64,000 nt of DNA. Origin: Chitinophaga sp. YR627 (lineage in GTDB: Bacteria; Bacteroidota; Bacteroidia; Chitinophagales; Chitinophagaceae). The stretch lies in contig NZ_FOUX01000001.1 in assembly GCF_900114995.1 (NCBI RefSeq), positions 1,736,001-1,800,000 on the forward strand, in the 5' to 3' direction. Made by a program: the position numbers and the translations under genes. Numbering within the stretch: the stretch's first letter is position 1; each line of letters starts with the position of its first letter. Under the pieces are notes generated by a model. That model did no database searches, was not told the DNA's origin, and saw only the letters and a list, made by a program, of their open reading frames with translations. Shown piece after piece: positions 44,100-56,600 of this stretch.

Positions 44100-46826
44100 A
44101 TGCCGAAAAAAATAAGCTTATCAAGACGTGCATTTGTAAAAAACGCGGGATTATTAACTGCCGGATGGCCTGTTATATCGTCTTTACCTGCCTTTACAAC
44201 ACAACAATATATTAATAATGATACCAGCATTGCCGCATTACAGTGGTTGGGTGGTGCCGCCCCTAAAATATCAGCAGGTAGCACCTGGGGCGTACCCTGG
44301 CCAAAAGGGCTTGTAAAAAAAGAGTCAGGTTTTGTACTGTCTGACAACGGAGGAGCAAGCGTAAATATGCAGTCCTGGCCTCTGGCAACATGGCCGGATG
44401 GTTCCGTAAAATGGAGTGCTCATGCGATAGGAGCCGGCAAAGGACGCAACACGGATAAACTGACCTTGTCTTTAGCTAAAAATAGCCCCGTTAAAGGCGA
44501 TCTTAAGGTTAGTGACTATCCGGATCATCTGTTGATAGATACAGGCGTAATACAGTGTGAAATCGCCAGATCCGGACCGGTTGTAGTGCGGACACTGAAG
44601 CGGAAGGCGCAACTGATATCCAGCGAAGGCAAACTGGTATTGCTGACACAGGATAAACCAGATGAAGGAAATGGGGTTTCTCCACAACAGGATGTCTTCG
44701 AAAGTAATATCACCCATGTTACCCTGGAGCAGGGAGGGCCCGTTAGGGCAGTGGTAAAGATTGAAGGAAACCATCTGAATACAAAGCAACGGGCCTGGTT
44801 GCCCTTTACGGTAAGGCTTTACTTTTATGAAGGTGCTGAATCAATCCGTATAATGCATACCATTGTATTTGATGGCGATGAGCAAACGGACTTTATCCGC
44901 GGACTGGGCATTCGTTTTGCCCTCCCTTTAAAGGCCGAAACCTACAACCGGCATATTCGCTTTACAGGTGATGAAAAAGGCGTCTTTGCAGAAGCTGTAA
45001 AAGGATTGACTGGCCTGCGCCGTGATCCTGGTGCTGCCGTAAGAAGTGCACAGATCAATGGACAGGCGGTAAGCGGTCCATTACCGCCGGCTGTGGGTGA
45101 CCGCTTACAATACATTCCCGCTTTTGGCGATTATACCTTGTTTCAGCCAACCCCAGATGCATTTGATATACAAAAACGGACCAGGGAAGGATATGGCTGG
45201 ATCCAATCTGCCTATGGTAAAAGATCGTCCGGAACAGCTTATCTGGGTACACCCTCCGGCGGACTCGCATTTGGTATCCGTAATTTCTGGCAAAGCCATC
45301 CTGCACAACTTGATATCCGGAATGCACATGCAGATGAAGCAACAGTTACGATGTGGTTCTGGGCGCCTAAAGCGGCTCCGATGGACCTCCGTTTCTATCA
45401 TGATGGCATGGGACAGGATACCTTCGAAAAACAACGGGAAGGGCTTGAAATTACCTATGAAGATTATGAACCCGAATTTGGTACTCCCTATGGTGTTGCC
45501 CGTACTTCAGAAGCACAGATCTGGGTACTGGCAGCAACACCCACCAATGAGCAATTAAGTGAAATAGCAGCCTATATACAGGATCCGGCGGGTATTACTT
45601 TTGATATTGCTCAATGGAAAAAAGCGGGTGTATTTGGCGGCAGCTGGATCGGACAACAGACACCATCCGCAGAAAAAGAAAACATCCGCGCACAACTGGA
45701 TTTCTATTTCGATTACTACCACAGACAAGTCGATGATCAGCACTGGTACGGCTTCTGGAATTATGGTGATGTGATGCATTCCTATGATACCGACAGGCAT
45801 GTCTGGCGCTATGATGTGGGTGGCTTCGCATGGGATAACTCAGAATTATCGACGGACTTATGGCTTTGGTATTACTATCTCCATACCGGTCGTAAGGATG
45901 TCTTCCGCATGGCAGAAGCAATGACACGGCATACGGGAGAAGTCGATGTACATCATATCGGACGTTTTGCACCGTTGGGTTCCAGGCATAATGTGCAGCA
46001 TTGGGGTTGTAGCGCCAAACAGCTGCGTATATCTACTGTCGCCAACAGAAGATTCTATTATTATCTGACCGCAGATGAAAGGATAGGTGACCTGATGCAC
46101 GCAGAAATAGATGCTGCGGATACCTTGCGCACCATTGTCCCTGGTCGTAAGATCGGTCAGCAGCAAGGTGATCCCGATGGCAAATATGCGGGTGTTTCAT
46201 TTGGTACCGACTGGGGTTCACTGGCCGCTGCGTGGTTAACAGAATGGGAGCGGAGTGGTAATAAAACTGCTAAAGAACGCTTGCTGAATAGTATGCAGAC
46301 GATCGCTGCACAACCCAATGGATTTTTTACAGGTAGTGCAGCAATGGAACTGGCTACGGGTAAATTTCAGATAGCGCCAAAGGATCAGTTCTCCGTATCT
46401 CATCTCAGCGCCGTATTTGGCTTACCGGAGATTGCCGCAGAACTCATTGCTTTGATCGATATGCCCGCTTTTGAAAAAGCCTGGCTGCAATACTGTACAT
46501 TATACAATGCAACAGAAGAAGAACAGAAAACAGCCCTCGGAAGATCATTGGGTAAACTAAACCTGAAACAGGGGCATGCACGGCTGACTGCATTCGCCGC
46601 CATCAGAAAAAACGATCCGCAGCTGGCAAAGAGAGCCTGGGAAGAATTCCTGGGAGGAGAAGCAGGTATACGTAAATTATCCAGAGAGGTACGTGCCCTG
46701 AATGGTCCCCTGGTATTGAATACGATCACAGAAGCTGATAATATTTCTACCAATGCTGTAGCACAATGGGGGTTGACAGCAATGGCCCTGCTGGATTACG
46801 TAAATGAAGCATATCCGCATACATGA
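44100..46826 (+). CDS. Tat-exported exo-rhamnogalacturonan lyase-like protein
   Basis: 908 residues. The N-terminus has a twin-arginine signal (LSRRAFVKNAGLLTAGWPVI), so it is folded before export. Residues ~45-330 (IAALQWLGGAAPKISAGSTWGVPWPKG, ATWPDGSVKWSAHAIG) are the RIFT-like N-domain of the PcRGLX/PL26 group, followed by a beta domain and an (alpha/alpha)-barrel (YGFWNYGDVMHSYD, WRYDVGGFAWDNSELSTDLWLWYYYLHTGRKD). Related proteins cleave rhamnogalacturonan from the end. Assignment is by overall pattern and is not proof of activity. The gene is single; no SusC/SusD pair is near, so it is not inside a typical polysaccharide utilisation locus. Confidence 0.75.
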   Translation: MPKKISLSRRAFVKNAGLLTAGWPVISSLPAFTTQQYINNDTSIAALQWLGGAAPKISAGSTWGVPWPKGLVKKESGFVLSDNGGASVNMQSWPLATWPDGSVKWSAHAIGAGKGRNTDKLTLSLAKNSPVKGDLKVSDYPDHLLIDTGVIQCEIARSGPVVVRTLKRKAQLISSEGKLVLLTQDKPDEGNGVSPQQDVFESNITHVTLEQGGPVRAVVKIEGNHLNTKQRAWLPFTVRLYFYEGAESIRIMHTIVFDGDEQTDFIRGLGIRFALPLKAETYNRHIRFTGDEKGVFAEAVKGLTGLRRDPGAAVRSAQINGQAVSGPLPPAVGDRLQYIPAFGDYTLFQPTPDAFDIQKRTREGYGWIQSAYGKRSSGTAYLGTPSGGLAFGIRNFWQSHPAQLDIRNAHADEATVTMWFWAPKAAPMDLRFYHDGMGQDTFEKQREGLEITYEDYEPEFGTPYGVARTSEAQIWVLAATPTNEQLSEIAAYIQDPAGITFDIAQWKKAGVFGGSWIGQQTPSAEKENIRAQLDFYFDYYHRQVDDQHWYGFWNYGDVMHSYDTDRHVWRYDVGGFAWDNSELSTDLWLWYYYLHTGRKDVFRMAEAMTRHTGEVDVHHIGRFAPLGSRHNVQHWGCSAKQLRISTVANRRFYYYLTADERIGDLMHAEIDAADTLRTIVPGRKIGQQQGDPDGKYAGVSFGTDWGSLAAAWLTEWERSGNKTAKERLLNSMQTIAAQPNGFFTGSAAMELATGKFQIAPKDQFSVSHLSAVFGLPEIAAELIALIDMPAFEKAWLQYCTLYNATEEEQKTALGRSLGKLNLKQGHARLTAFAAIRKNDPQLAKRAWEEFLGGEAGIRKLSREVRALNGPLVLNTITEADNISTNAVAQWGLTAMALLDYVNEAYPHT

Positions 46827-46887
46827 TCTACCTTACCTGGTCGAGACAGGAGATCAGCCAGTTTCAGATCACCTCAATACAATAAAG

Positions 46888-47181
46888 TTATACAGCAAAT
46901 CGCTTAAAGATTGCCTTGGTAATGATCTTACAGTTTTCTGCAAGCTGGTCTAATGTGCAACTCAGCATTTCCACGTTATACGGTAGACTGTCGCGCAGTT
47001 CTACAAACTCAATACACAAACCACATTGATCCGTGACATCTGGATTTCCTTTTAACTGGCTAAAGAGTTTATCTGCCATCGTTCTGTCTCCTCCGAGGAA
47101 AAATCTGCCGAGATTTTCATGTCCGTCAGATGTCTTCAGGTGTAACAAAATGTGAAAGGTTGTTTCCATACGATATGTCAT
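46888..47181 (-). CDS. Uncharacterised small protein
   Basis: 97 residues from ATG 47181; ATG 47169 (METTFHILLHLKT...) is equally likely. No signal peptide, membrane helix or recognised domain. It starts with a beta-like stretch (TTFHILLHLKTSDGHENLGRFFLG) and ends with a basic helix. It lies 70 bases after the AI-2E transporter start on the same strand, downstream of it, with no clear operon partner. Confidence 0.6.
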   Translation of the reverse strand: MTYRMETTFHILLHLKTSDGHENLGRFFLGGDRTMADKLFSQLKGNPDVTDQCGLCIEFVELRDSLPYNVEMLSCTLDQLAENCKIITKAIFKRFAV

Positions 47182-47252
47182 TTAGGCCATTAACGAAACT
47201 GACTATAAATTTACCAATTTCGGCCCGGACAGCTACCCATTTAGTACAACTT

Positions 47253-48335
47253 TTACTCTTTTTTATGATTTGATCTGACGAGGTTGCCAGGGTTATTATC
47301 ACCCAGTAATTTACCCCAGGGTTTTAGTCCGTCGATATGGTCAAAAATGATCTTCAGAATAGCCACAAAAGGGATAGACAGGAACATACCGCTGACGCCC
47401 CACAATGCACCTCCCATCAGCACTACCACGATAGAGATAAGCGCATTGATCGATACTTTTGAAGCGACTACTTTTGGCACGATCAGGTGATTATCAATGA
47501 ACTGTATCAGTAGATAAACACCTACTATCAGTAAAGGGGTTGTAAAGTTATCGTTCGTCACTGTGGCGATCATAACAGGCAGTGCAATTGCGATCAATCC
47601 TCCGATATAAGGGATCAGGTTCAGAATAGCGCCGATCGTGCCAAGCAGGATAGCATATTTTACACCCAAAATGAGCAATGCAACAGAATTAAGCACTGCG
47701 ATGATAGCCGTTTCAATGAGCAGTCCGGCGATATAACTCTGGATCGCTCCCTTTGTTGATTGCAGTACATCCTGGACATGATCTTTATGCTCAGAACCGA
47801 AGCTTTCATATATAAAATTGACTAACTGATTCTTATATAGCAAGAGCAGAAATGTATAAACGGGTAACAGAAAAAACACGCCCAATACGCCAAAAATAGA
47901 CCCCAGTGTTTGTCCAAGATATTGCTGACCATTATCGGTGAGTTTATGCAGCATATCGGTCTGTTTTTGCATGGAAATACCGAGTTTTAGTGCAACCCAT
48001 TGCTGCAATTCTCCCATCAGTTCCTGCGAGCGGGTTTTCAATGTGGGGACGAGTTCTCCGAACTGACTAATCTGTGAAGACAGAAAATACAGCAGGCCAG
48101 CCAGCAGTAATGCTGCGATCAGCAAGCTGAGGGAAATTGCCCACACTTTGGGAATCCGGGCTCTCTCCAGTCTGTTACAGAGAGGATTCAGCAGAATGGC
48201 GATGAGTCCTGCGAAAGCAAAAGGTACCAGTATTTCTTTTAGCAGGAAGAGAAAATAAAAGAAGAGGTAAAGTCCGATGAGGATCAGGGGTGCTTTAATA
48301 AGGAACGGGTACTGTCTGTTAGCGTTAGCTTGCAT
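47253..48335 (-). CDS. AI-2E family transporter
   Basis: 360 residues with about eight hydrophobic helices. The family pattern is clear: paired N-terminal helices with L-F-F-Y-F-L-F-L-L-K-E-I-L-V-P-F-A-F-A, a cytoplasmic/periplasmic segment around residues 85-145, then L-L-G-T-I-G-A-I-L-N-L-I-P-Y-I-G-G (residues ~225-245) and the last G-A-L-W-G-V-S-G-M-F-L-S-I-P. Proteins of this group export quorum signals or act as Na+/H+ antiporters in different species. No transport partner is near, and the name does not prove AI-2 transport. Confidence 0.9.
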   Translation of the reverse strand: MQANANRQYPFLIKAPLILIGLYLFFYFLFLLKEILVPFAFAGLIAILLNPLCNRLERARIPKVWAISLSLLIAALLLAGLLYFLSSQISQFGELVPTLKTRSQELMGELQQWVALKLGISMQKQTDMLHKLTDNGQQYLGQTLGSIFGVLGVFFLLPVYTFLLLLYKNQLVNFIYESFGSEHKDHVQDVLQSTKGAIQSYIAGLLIETAIIAVLNSVALLILGVKYAILLGTIGAILNLIPYIGGLIAIALPVMIATVTNDNFTTPLLIVGVYLLIQFIDNHLIVPKVVASKVSINALISIVVVLMGGALWGVSGMFLSIPFVAILKIIFDHIDGLKPWGKLLGDNNPGNLVRSNHKKE

Positions 48336-48517
48336 ATGATATATTTTGGATCAGCTTGTATTGATCCCTATACCTTAATCATGCCAACTTCTGCAGCAGT
48401 ACCCGTTGTAAATACCTGTATGATAATAGTTATACTATAGTTACCCTCCGTTAGTGCTCCGCTCATCACGCAGGATTGAACGAAAAACGACTATGATATA
48501 AGCGACATAAGAGATAT

Positions 48518-49699
48518 TTATAAGATTTCAGCCAGTTTGGTGTCCAGCAGTTCGTAGTTTTCACCACCGCTGCCGAATCGCGCAATGATCATCCCTTCAG
48601 GATTGATCAGGATCTGCGTTGGTACGGCGTGTACACCATACATACTGTAGATATCCCCCGGTTGTGGTTTGCCGTCTTCCTTGAACTTGTTGGCGTCCAG
48701 TCCGCGGAGGATATTCGCCCAGATACCAATACCATCTTTGTCGATCGCTTTTTTCCAGTCATCCGGTTTGCTGTCATTATCAGCAATACCAATGATGGCG
48801 AATCCCTTGTCTTTGTAGCGGGCGTAAAGCTCTTTCAGATGTACATTGTTTTTCCGGCAGGGAAGGCACCAGCTGCCCCAGAAGTCCAGCAACAGGTATT
48901 TCCCTTTGAAGTCAAGCGGTGTAACGGCCTTACCGTTAATGTCCCGCTGACTAAATAACTGTGCCTGGCTACCCGGTGCTCCATTCTGGAGTTTGTTCAG
49001 AATGTCGGATAATTCCTGTCCGTAGATGCTGGTTTGCAGGAAAGGTGCGAGCTTGCCAATGTGGGCCTTCAGATCCCCTGGTTTCATATAAGCAGCAAAG
49101 TAGCGCAATTCTGCAGCCGTTACATAAGAAGCCGGGTGGGAGCGGAAGAAATCGTAGCTGACTTCGCGTGCCCTTTCTTCAAGGGGCGCAAGACTGCCTT
49201 TGGCTACATCAGCCTTTGACTTCAATGCGGCTAGTTCCGCATCCGATTTTCTGGACTGAATGGCGCTCAGATACTGTCTGTTGGCGTCTTCCAGTGATTT
49301 GGCTAGGGGAGCGATCTCTCTTTGTACATCTGCCCTGGCGGTTAATAGCTCCAGATATTCAGTCTGGGAGCCGGAACCGGTGACGGCAGCGTCTTCGAAA
49401 GCGGGAGACTTTACATTGATCGTCATCTGACCCGGATCAAGGTAAAAATCATAGCCATCTTCGCCATCACTGCTGATGGTCGCCATCACGGGTTCACTTA
49501 GCATGCCTTTAAAGGAAAAACTGCCATTTTTAACAGCGCAGCTATCTTCCATGTAAAAGCCGTTGCCATAGCGCAGGTGAACAAATCCGCTGTTTTTTCC
49601 AGTAATTGTGCCATCTAACTGGAAAGGTCCCTTTTTCTCCTGGGCCATAGAATGCGTGGTTACAGCAATGCCTGTAACGATAACAAGTAGTCGTTTCAT
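48518..49699 (-). CDS. TlpA-type thiol-disulfide protein with DUF4369 N-domain
   Basis: 393 residues with a signal peptide (MKRLLVIVTGIAVTTHSMAQ), so periplasmic. Residues ~28-120 form a DUF4369-like beta domain (FQLDGTITGKNSGFVHLRYG, NGSFSFKGML). A helical linker follows (~130-250). The C-terminal thioredoxin fold has the active site W277-C278-L-P-C281 and the cis-Pro region V-P-T-Q-I-L-I-N-P-E-G. It may keep cysteines reduced in periplasmic proteins. Such proteins are numerous in Bacteroidota, and the partner is unknown. No clear operon neighbour. Confidence 0.9.
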   Translation of the reverse strand: MKRLLVIVTGIAVTTHSMAQEKKGPFQLDGTITGKNSGFVHLRYGNGFYMEDSCAVKNGSFSFKGMLSEPVMATISSDGEDGYDFYLDPGQMTINVKSPAFEDAAVTGSGSQTEYLELLTARADVQREIAPLAKSLEDANRQYLSAIQSRKSDAELAALKSKADVAKGSLAPLEERAREVSYDFFRSHPASYVTAAELRYFAAYMKPGDLKAHIGKLAPFLQTSIYGQELSDILNKLQNGAPGSQAQLFSQRDINGKAVTPLDFKGKYLLLDFWGSWCLPCRKNNVHLKELYARYKDKGFAIIGIADNDSKPDDWKKAIDKDGIGIWANILRGLDANKFKEDGKPQPGDIYSMYGVHAVPTQILINPEGMIIARFGSGGENYELLDTKLAEIL

Positions 49700-49799
49700 A
49701 GGGTCGTGGTCGGAATAATGATTAATGCGTACTTAAAAAGATTTCAGTTGTGTAATCGGGGCTGAATATAAAAACTTTTTTTAATAAAATAAAGAGGGA

Positions 49800-50426
49800 T
49801 TATGAGTAGAGCTGTACTTTCTCTATCATTTCTATGACATTGGAGACCTGCAATTTTTCGAAGATCCTTTTCTTGTAGGTGCTGACAGTCGATATCTGTA
49901 AACTGAGTTTATCTGCTATTTCAGCCACACTGGAGCCTTTAATCAACAGCTGCATGATATTATTCTCACGGCTGGACAGGCGTTGAATAGGATTTGTCGC
50001 GCTTTTCTTATTAGTGAAGTTGTTTAATAATGTCTGTTTCAGGGTAGGACTGAGGTATTTTTCATCTCTGAGCAGCGTTTTAGCCGCATTTTTGATTTCT
50101 TCTATACCAGTTTTCTTGGACAGGAATCCATCAGCACCTGCTTCCAGGTACCTCCATCCAAAGATCTGTTCATCGTAGCTGGAGAAAATCAGTATTCTGA
50201 TATCCGGATGGCGTAAACGAATCACATCCAGCATCTGGTGATTATTTCCCCCCGGCATATCGATATCCAGGATGACAAGATCAAATTTTTTAGTAGATAA
50301 TATCTTCAGGGTGTCTTCAAAACTGCCCGCTTCACTGACCTGCGCGTCGTCGATTGACTTCTGCAGGATAAGCGTGGTGCCGTAACGAACTACCTCCTGA
50401 TCATCTACAACAAGTATATTAGGCAT
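49800..50426 (-). CDS. LuxR/NarL-type response regulator
   Basis: 208 residues. The receiver domain has the acidic pocket D8-D9, the phosphoacceptor D54 in V-I-L-D-I-D-M-P, and the later S-K-K conserved Lys. The C-terminal LuxR helix-turn-helix is L-S-S-R-E-N-N-I-M-Q-L-L and E-I-A-D-K-L-S-L-Q-I-S-T-V-S-T-Y-K-K-R. No histidine kinase is adjacent, so it is an orphan within this window. The gene is divergent from the giant adhesin gene with only 250 bases between the two coding regions, so it is a candidate for controlling it, though this is only inference. Confidence 0.92.
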   Translation of the reverse strand: MPNILVVDDQEVVRYGTTLILQKSIDDAQVSEAGSFEDTLKILSTKKFDLVILDIDMPGGNNHQMLDVIRLRHPDIRILIFSSYDEQIFGWRYLEAGADGFLSKKTGIEEIKNAAKTLLRDEKYLSPTLKQTLLNNFTNKKSATNPIQRLSSRENNIMQLLIKGSSVAEIADKLSLQISTVSTYKKRIFEKLQVSNVIEMIEKVQLYS

Positions 50427-50676
50427 AGTAAGTAATTGTGTAAAAGTACGTTACAACGCTTAAATAAACAAAGCGTGCAATGTACTGTACCAGATTTTGT
50501 AGTAAAACTACTACATATTAATACAAGTTATTCTAAATAATTAAATCAAACAAGTATATAAATTTGTAACATATGAAAACCGTCTTTTGACACCAAACTA
50601 GCATATACCTATGAGTGATCCGGGAGACCCTGGCAATGTATCCCGTTCCCTATACAACTTCACCAATTATTTTCAG

Positions 50677-53600
50677 ATGAAATTATTTCTACGTAAATGC
50701 TTGGGCTGCATTCTTTTGTGTTGCCTCTTCAGTATTTCTTTATTTGCACAGACAGGACCTGCGGGCGTTAATAACGGCGTTGTGTTGTGGCTGGACGCAA
50801 ATGATGTACTGGCAGGAGCGACTGCACCCGCTTATGGCAGTACGCTTTCTACCTGGTATGATAAATCAGGTAGCGGGCATAATGCTGTCAGCTCAGGAGC
50901 TAACCCCGTGATTTACAATAGCGGCGGCGCCAATGACCGTCCGGTTGTTCATTTTAACCGGACATCTGCCAGTGCAGGTTCGGGTATGACTGTCAATGGG
51001 ATGGATATAAGAGCTGGTACGCTGGCCGATGTCACCATCTTCGCAGTATACCGGCCAGGGACGAACGATGGTAATGCCCAGGCAGTCTGGGGAGCAGATG
51101 TCGGGGCCACCCAGCAGCGCTACTTCAACAACAAAGCTGCCACCGGAACGACGGATGCAAGTTTGAATACGGGAGGGACCGCGGTCGTCATACCCGGCGG
51201 CGCAAAATCCGGAGAAACGAGACTGGTCACGGCCGTCTATAGTAAAGGAACGAGTAACGCATCTGCAGTTTACCTGAACGGTAAGCTGATTTCTGCATTT
51301 ACAGACAATACGGCCAATGCCACGGGCAGGGCTGATCTGAGAATAGGTTCGGATGGAGATAATAATTATTTTAATGGTGATATCAGTGAACTGATTGTTT
51401 ACAACACGAAACTGAGTGCATGTGATATAGAAAAGATCAATATTTATCTTGCCAATAAGTATACAACGGATTTTACCGATATGGCGTCTAACTACACGCT
51501 CGGTATTCCATATAATAATGATATCAATGGTGTAGGTATCCGTACCTCTGCCTGTTCAGGCACTTATAATATGAGTGCCTCTTTCAGTGGCATCCTGTCG
51601 GTGACCAATCCTTCCCAGACCAATACCAACGTGGTACTGAGCTTTGGTAATGACCGCGCAGGATACGGGCTGTCTTCTCAAACCCCGTCTTCCCACATTT
51701 CCCGTCTGCAACAGGTATGGAGAGCTGACCTGAATGGTAATATCGGTACGGTGGATGTTTGTTTTGAACTGACAGGACTGGGTATCGATGTATCCAACTC
51801 GGGCAACTTTGCCTTACTGATCGACAAAGACGGCGATTTCAGTAATGCTACTGCCATCAGCAGCGGTGTCACCATTCTGGTGAACCGTGTATGTATATCT
51901 GGTGTAAACCTGACCAAGGGCGACTACTTTACCCTGGCCACCAGAGCTTCGACCAGTGTTGCTTCAGAGATCACTTCCGCGAATGAAGGCATTCAGCAGA
52001 AATCTTTGTTTACCGCCCCTACAGTGATCGATGATCAGATCCTGGTAAAGGGTGCTTCCAACGTAACAGACGGACGTGTATATATAGATACCGGATTTGT
52101 TGCAGGAGATGTAATCTCCTGGGGAACATTACCTTCCGGTGTCACAGCTGCCTATAATGCGACAACCGGTGTCGCTACTTTTACCGGTTCTGCAACAGCT
52201 ACCGCATGGCAGGCATTTTACCGCACGGTCATGTTCAGTACGACCAGCGGTAATACGGCTAACAGGACCATACGTTTTGTACTGGGTAATGTGGTAAGTT
52301 ATACCGTAGGTACCAAACCACACTACTACGAGTATATTACTACCACAATGAGCTGGACAGCGGCGAAAGCAGCTGCAGAAGCCCGCACCCTTTATGGATT
52401 GCAGGGTTACCTGGCAACTATCACGGCACAGATTGAAAACGACTTTATTACCTCCAAACTATCTAGTGATGGATGGGTGGGTGGTTCCTGTGACTATCTA
52501 TATGTCAATAGTGCTGTCGGCCATACGGTCTTTAATGACCAGGCATCTGCCTACGGTGCTTATTATTGGGTAACCGGACCAGAAAAAGGAACAGCTATTT
52601 CTACGGGACTGGTGAATCCTGTCGCGGTGAATGGCGCCTATATGAAATGGAACGGAGCGGAACCAAACAACTATCAAAATACGGATGAGCGTTACATGCA
52701 GCTCTATTCTACCAATCAGGGTAGATGGAATGACCTGAATAACTCAAACAACCTGGGTTATGTGGTGGAATATGGCGGATACGCTTCCGATCCTGTATTG
52801 AATATTGATTACAGCAGGGTAGTGACGAATGCGCCTCCTGCGCCCAATATCGTTTCCATTACCAATGATACGGGCCTCAGTCCAACTGATACCATTACCA
52901 ATGATGCTACATTGAAGTTGAACGGTACAGGTCAGGCATCTGCGACCATTAATGTGTACAGAGCTGATCTGGGATCTACCTCATTAGGTACGACTACTGT
53001 GGCTTCTGATGGTACCTGGACATTCGATTATACGGGAACGAGTCTTACAGATGGTACATATTCCTTTACTGCGACAGCAAAAACAGGTAGTAATACCAGT
53101 GCTGCAAGTCCTGTGTTCAAAGTAACAGTGGATCTGACAGCCCCTGCTAAACCAGGAAGACCAGCACTGGGAGCAGCATCTGGCAGTGGCAGCGCAACTA
53201 ATGATGTGACGCCTGATCTGACGGGTTCCGCTGAACCAGGTTCACAGATAAAGGTATTTGACGGCGCTACACAGATCGGTACTGCTACAACAAATGCTTC
53301 CGGTCAGTGGACAATGACGGCGCCCACTATGACCGAATCGCTCCATAATATCACCGTAACGGCAACAGATGTTGCTGGTAATACGAGTGTTGCGAGTGAT
53401 CCTTTCCCGCTGACAGTAGATATTACGACTCCGCCGACGCCGCCTGCACCAACGTTGGTAGGAGGAATTGGTAATGTTACCAACGACAATACCCCGGACA
53501 TTAAGGGTACTGCGGAGAAGAATAGCACAGTAACTATATATAGTGGTACTACTATTGTAGGAACTACCACCGCTGATAACAGCGGCAATTATACATTCAC

Positions 53601-56600
53601 CTTCCCGACACTGACAGACGGTTCCTATACAATCCGTGTGACTGCGACTGACGCTGCTGGCAATACCAGCGCGAAAAGCGGGACCTTAGTCTTTACTGTT
53701 GATACACAGGCACCGGCAGTGCCAACACTGACCACCGCTGTTAATCCTACCAGTAATAACACGCCGACAGTTACAGGAAAAACAGATCCGAATACCAGCG
53801 TAACAATTTATAAAGATGGTACTGCAGTTACAACAGTTACTTCAAATGCTAGCGGTGACTATACTTATACTTTTAGTCCGGCGCTGGCTGACGGTACCTA
53901 TGCACTGACTGCTACTGCAAAAGATGCAATAGGTAATGTGAGCAATGCAAGTACTCCACTGAACCTGATAGTAGATGCAACAGCACCTGCTGCACCAGTG
54001 ATTACTACCAGCAAGCTGATTACCAATATCAATACACCGGTTATCACCGGAACTGCGGAAGCTAACAGCACAGTAACGATTTACAGAGGAGCTACAGCAG
54101 TTGGTACGGTAACTGCCACTGCCGGTGGAACCTTCACCTATACATTTGCAACACTGGCCGATGGCACATATGCCGTATCTGCTACAGCAAAAGATGCAGT
54201 TGGCAATGTGAGCCCGTCCAGTAACATATTAAATATTACAGTAGATACACAGGCGCCGCCTGCGCCGGTTGTTACTTCCAGGACAACACCTGCGAATGAC
54301 AACACACCTACTGTAATCGGAACGGCTGAGGCTAACAGCATAGTGACTATCTATTCAGATGGTGCCATTGCCGGTACGACGACTGCAAATGCTTCCGGTG
54401 CATTTATGTTCACCTTTACAGGTGCACTGACTGACGGTCTGCGTGCGATTACAGCAACAGCAACCGATGCAGCAGGTAATACAGGCCCTCTAAGCGCTGC
54501 CCTGAATATCATGATTGATACACAGGCACCGGCTACACCAGCAGCACCAACCTATGCAGACGGCAGAGCAGGTGGATTGATTAATGATGCTACCCCTGAT
54601 ATTAAGGGGATTGCGGAACCAGGTAGTACTGTTACGATCTATGTGGATGGAGCTTCTGTAGGTACAACTACAGCTGATGGAGCAGGTAATTATACTTATA
54701 CACTTCCGGTTCAGGCGGATGGTCCTCATACCGTGGCAGTTACAGCAACTGATGCAGCAGGTAATACCAGTGGCATGGGTGCTGTGATGAACTTCACTGT
54801 GGACACACAGGCGCCAGCCGCTCCAAGTATCACTACGGCGAAAAACCCAACAAATGATAACACACCGGATGTAAGCGGTACAGCAGAAGCTAATAGCACT
54901 GTGACCATCTATATTGGTGGTTCATCTGTAGGAACAACTACAGCTGATGCCAGCGGTAACTATACCTTCACCTTACCAGTACAGGTAGATGGTACATACG
55001 CGGTAACCGCTACATCAACGGATGCAGCCGGTAACACCAGCGCTCCAAGTGCAACCTTGAATCTGAAAATAGATACACAGGCACCTTCTGTACCAACCAT
55101 TACTACAGCTAAGAATCCTACAAACGATAACACACCAGATGTAAGTGGTACAGCAGAAGCTAACAGCACTGTAACCATCATCGTAGATGGTTCCTCAGTA
55201 GGCACAACTACAGCTGATGCCAGCGGTAACTATACCTTCACCTTACCAGTACAGGTAGATGGTACATACGCGGTAACCGCTACATCAACAGATGCAGCAG
55301 GTAATACCAGTATCCCAAGTGCTACTCTGAACCTGAAAATAGATACACAGGCACCTTCTGTACCAACTATTACAACAGCTAAGAATCCTACAAACGATAA
55401 TACGCCAGATGTAAGCGGTACAGCAGAAGCTAACAGCACTGTGACCATCTATATTGGTGGTTCCTCAGTAGGCACAACTACAGCTGACGCCAGCGGTAAC
55501 TATACCTTCACCTTACCAATACAGGTAGATGGTACATACGCGGTAACCGCTACATCAAGCGATCTAGCAGGTAATACCAGTGTGCCAAGTGCTACCCTGA
55601 ACCTGAAAATAGATACGCAGGCACCTTCTGTACCAACCATTACAACGGCTAAGAATCCTACAAACGATAATACGCCAGATGTAAGCGGTACAGCAGAAGC
55701 TAATAGCACTGTGACCATCATCGTAGATGGTTCCTCAGTAGGCACAACTACAGCTGATGGCAGCGGTAATTATACCTTTACATTACCGGTACAGGTAGAT
55801 GGCACTCACGCGGTAACCGCTACATCAACCGATCTAGCAGGTAATACCAGTGTCCCAAGTGCTACTCTGAGCCTGAAAATAGATACACAGGCTCCGGTAG
55901 TACCAACTATTACAACAGCTAAGAATCCTACAAACGATAATACGCCAGATGTAAGCGGTACAGCAGAAGCTAACAGCACTGTGACCATCTATATTGGTGG
56001 TTCCTCAGTAGGCACAACTACAGCTGACGCCAGCGGTAACTATACCTTCACCTTACCAATACAGGTAGATGGTACATACGCGGTAACCGCTACATCAAGC
56101 GATCTAGCAGGTAATACCAGCGTACCAAGTGCTACACTGAACCTGAAAATAGATACACAGGTACCTTCTGTACCAACTATCACAACGGCTAAGAATCCTA
56201 CAAACGATAATACGCCAGATGTAACGGGTACAGCAGAAGCTAACAGCACTGTAACGATTATCGTAGATGGTGCATCAGTAGGCACAACTACAGCTGATGG
56301 CAGCGGTAACTATACCTTTACCTTACCAGCACAGGTAAACGGTATATACGCGGTAACCGCTACATCAACGGATGCAGCAGGTAATACCAGTGTCCCAAGT
56401 GCTACTCTGAACCTAAAAATAGATACGCAGGCTCCTTCTGTTCCAACCATTACTACGGCTAAGAATCCTACAAACGATAATACGCCGGATGTAACTGGTA
56501 CAGCAGAAGCTAATAGCACTGTGACCATCATCGTAGATGGTTCTTCAGTAGGCACAACTACGGCTGATGCAAGCGGTAATTATACATTTACATTACCGGT

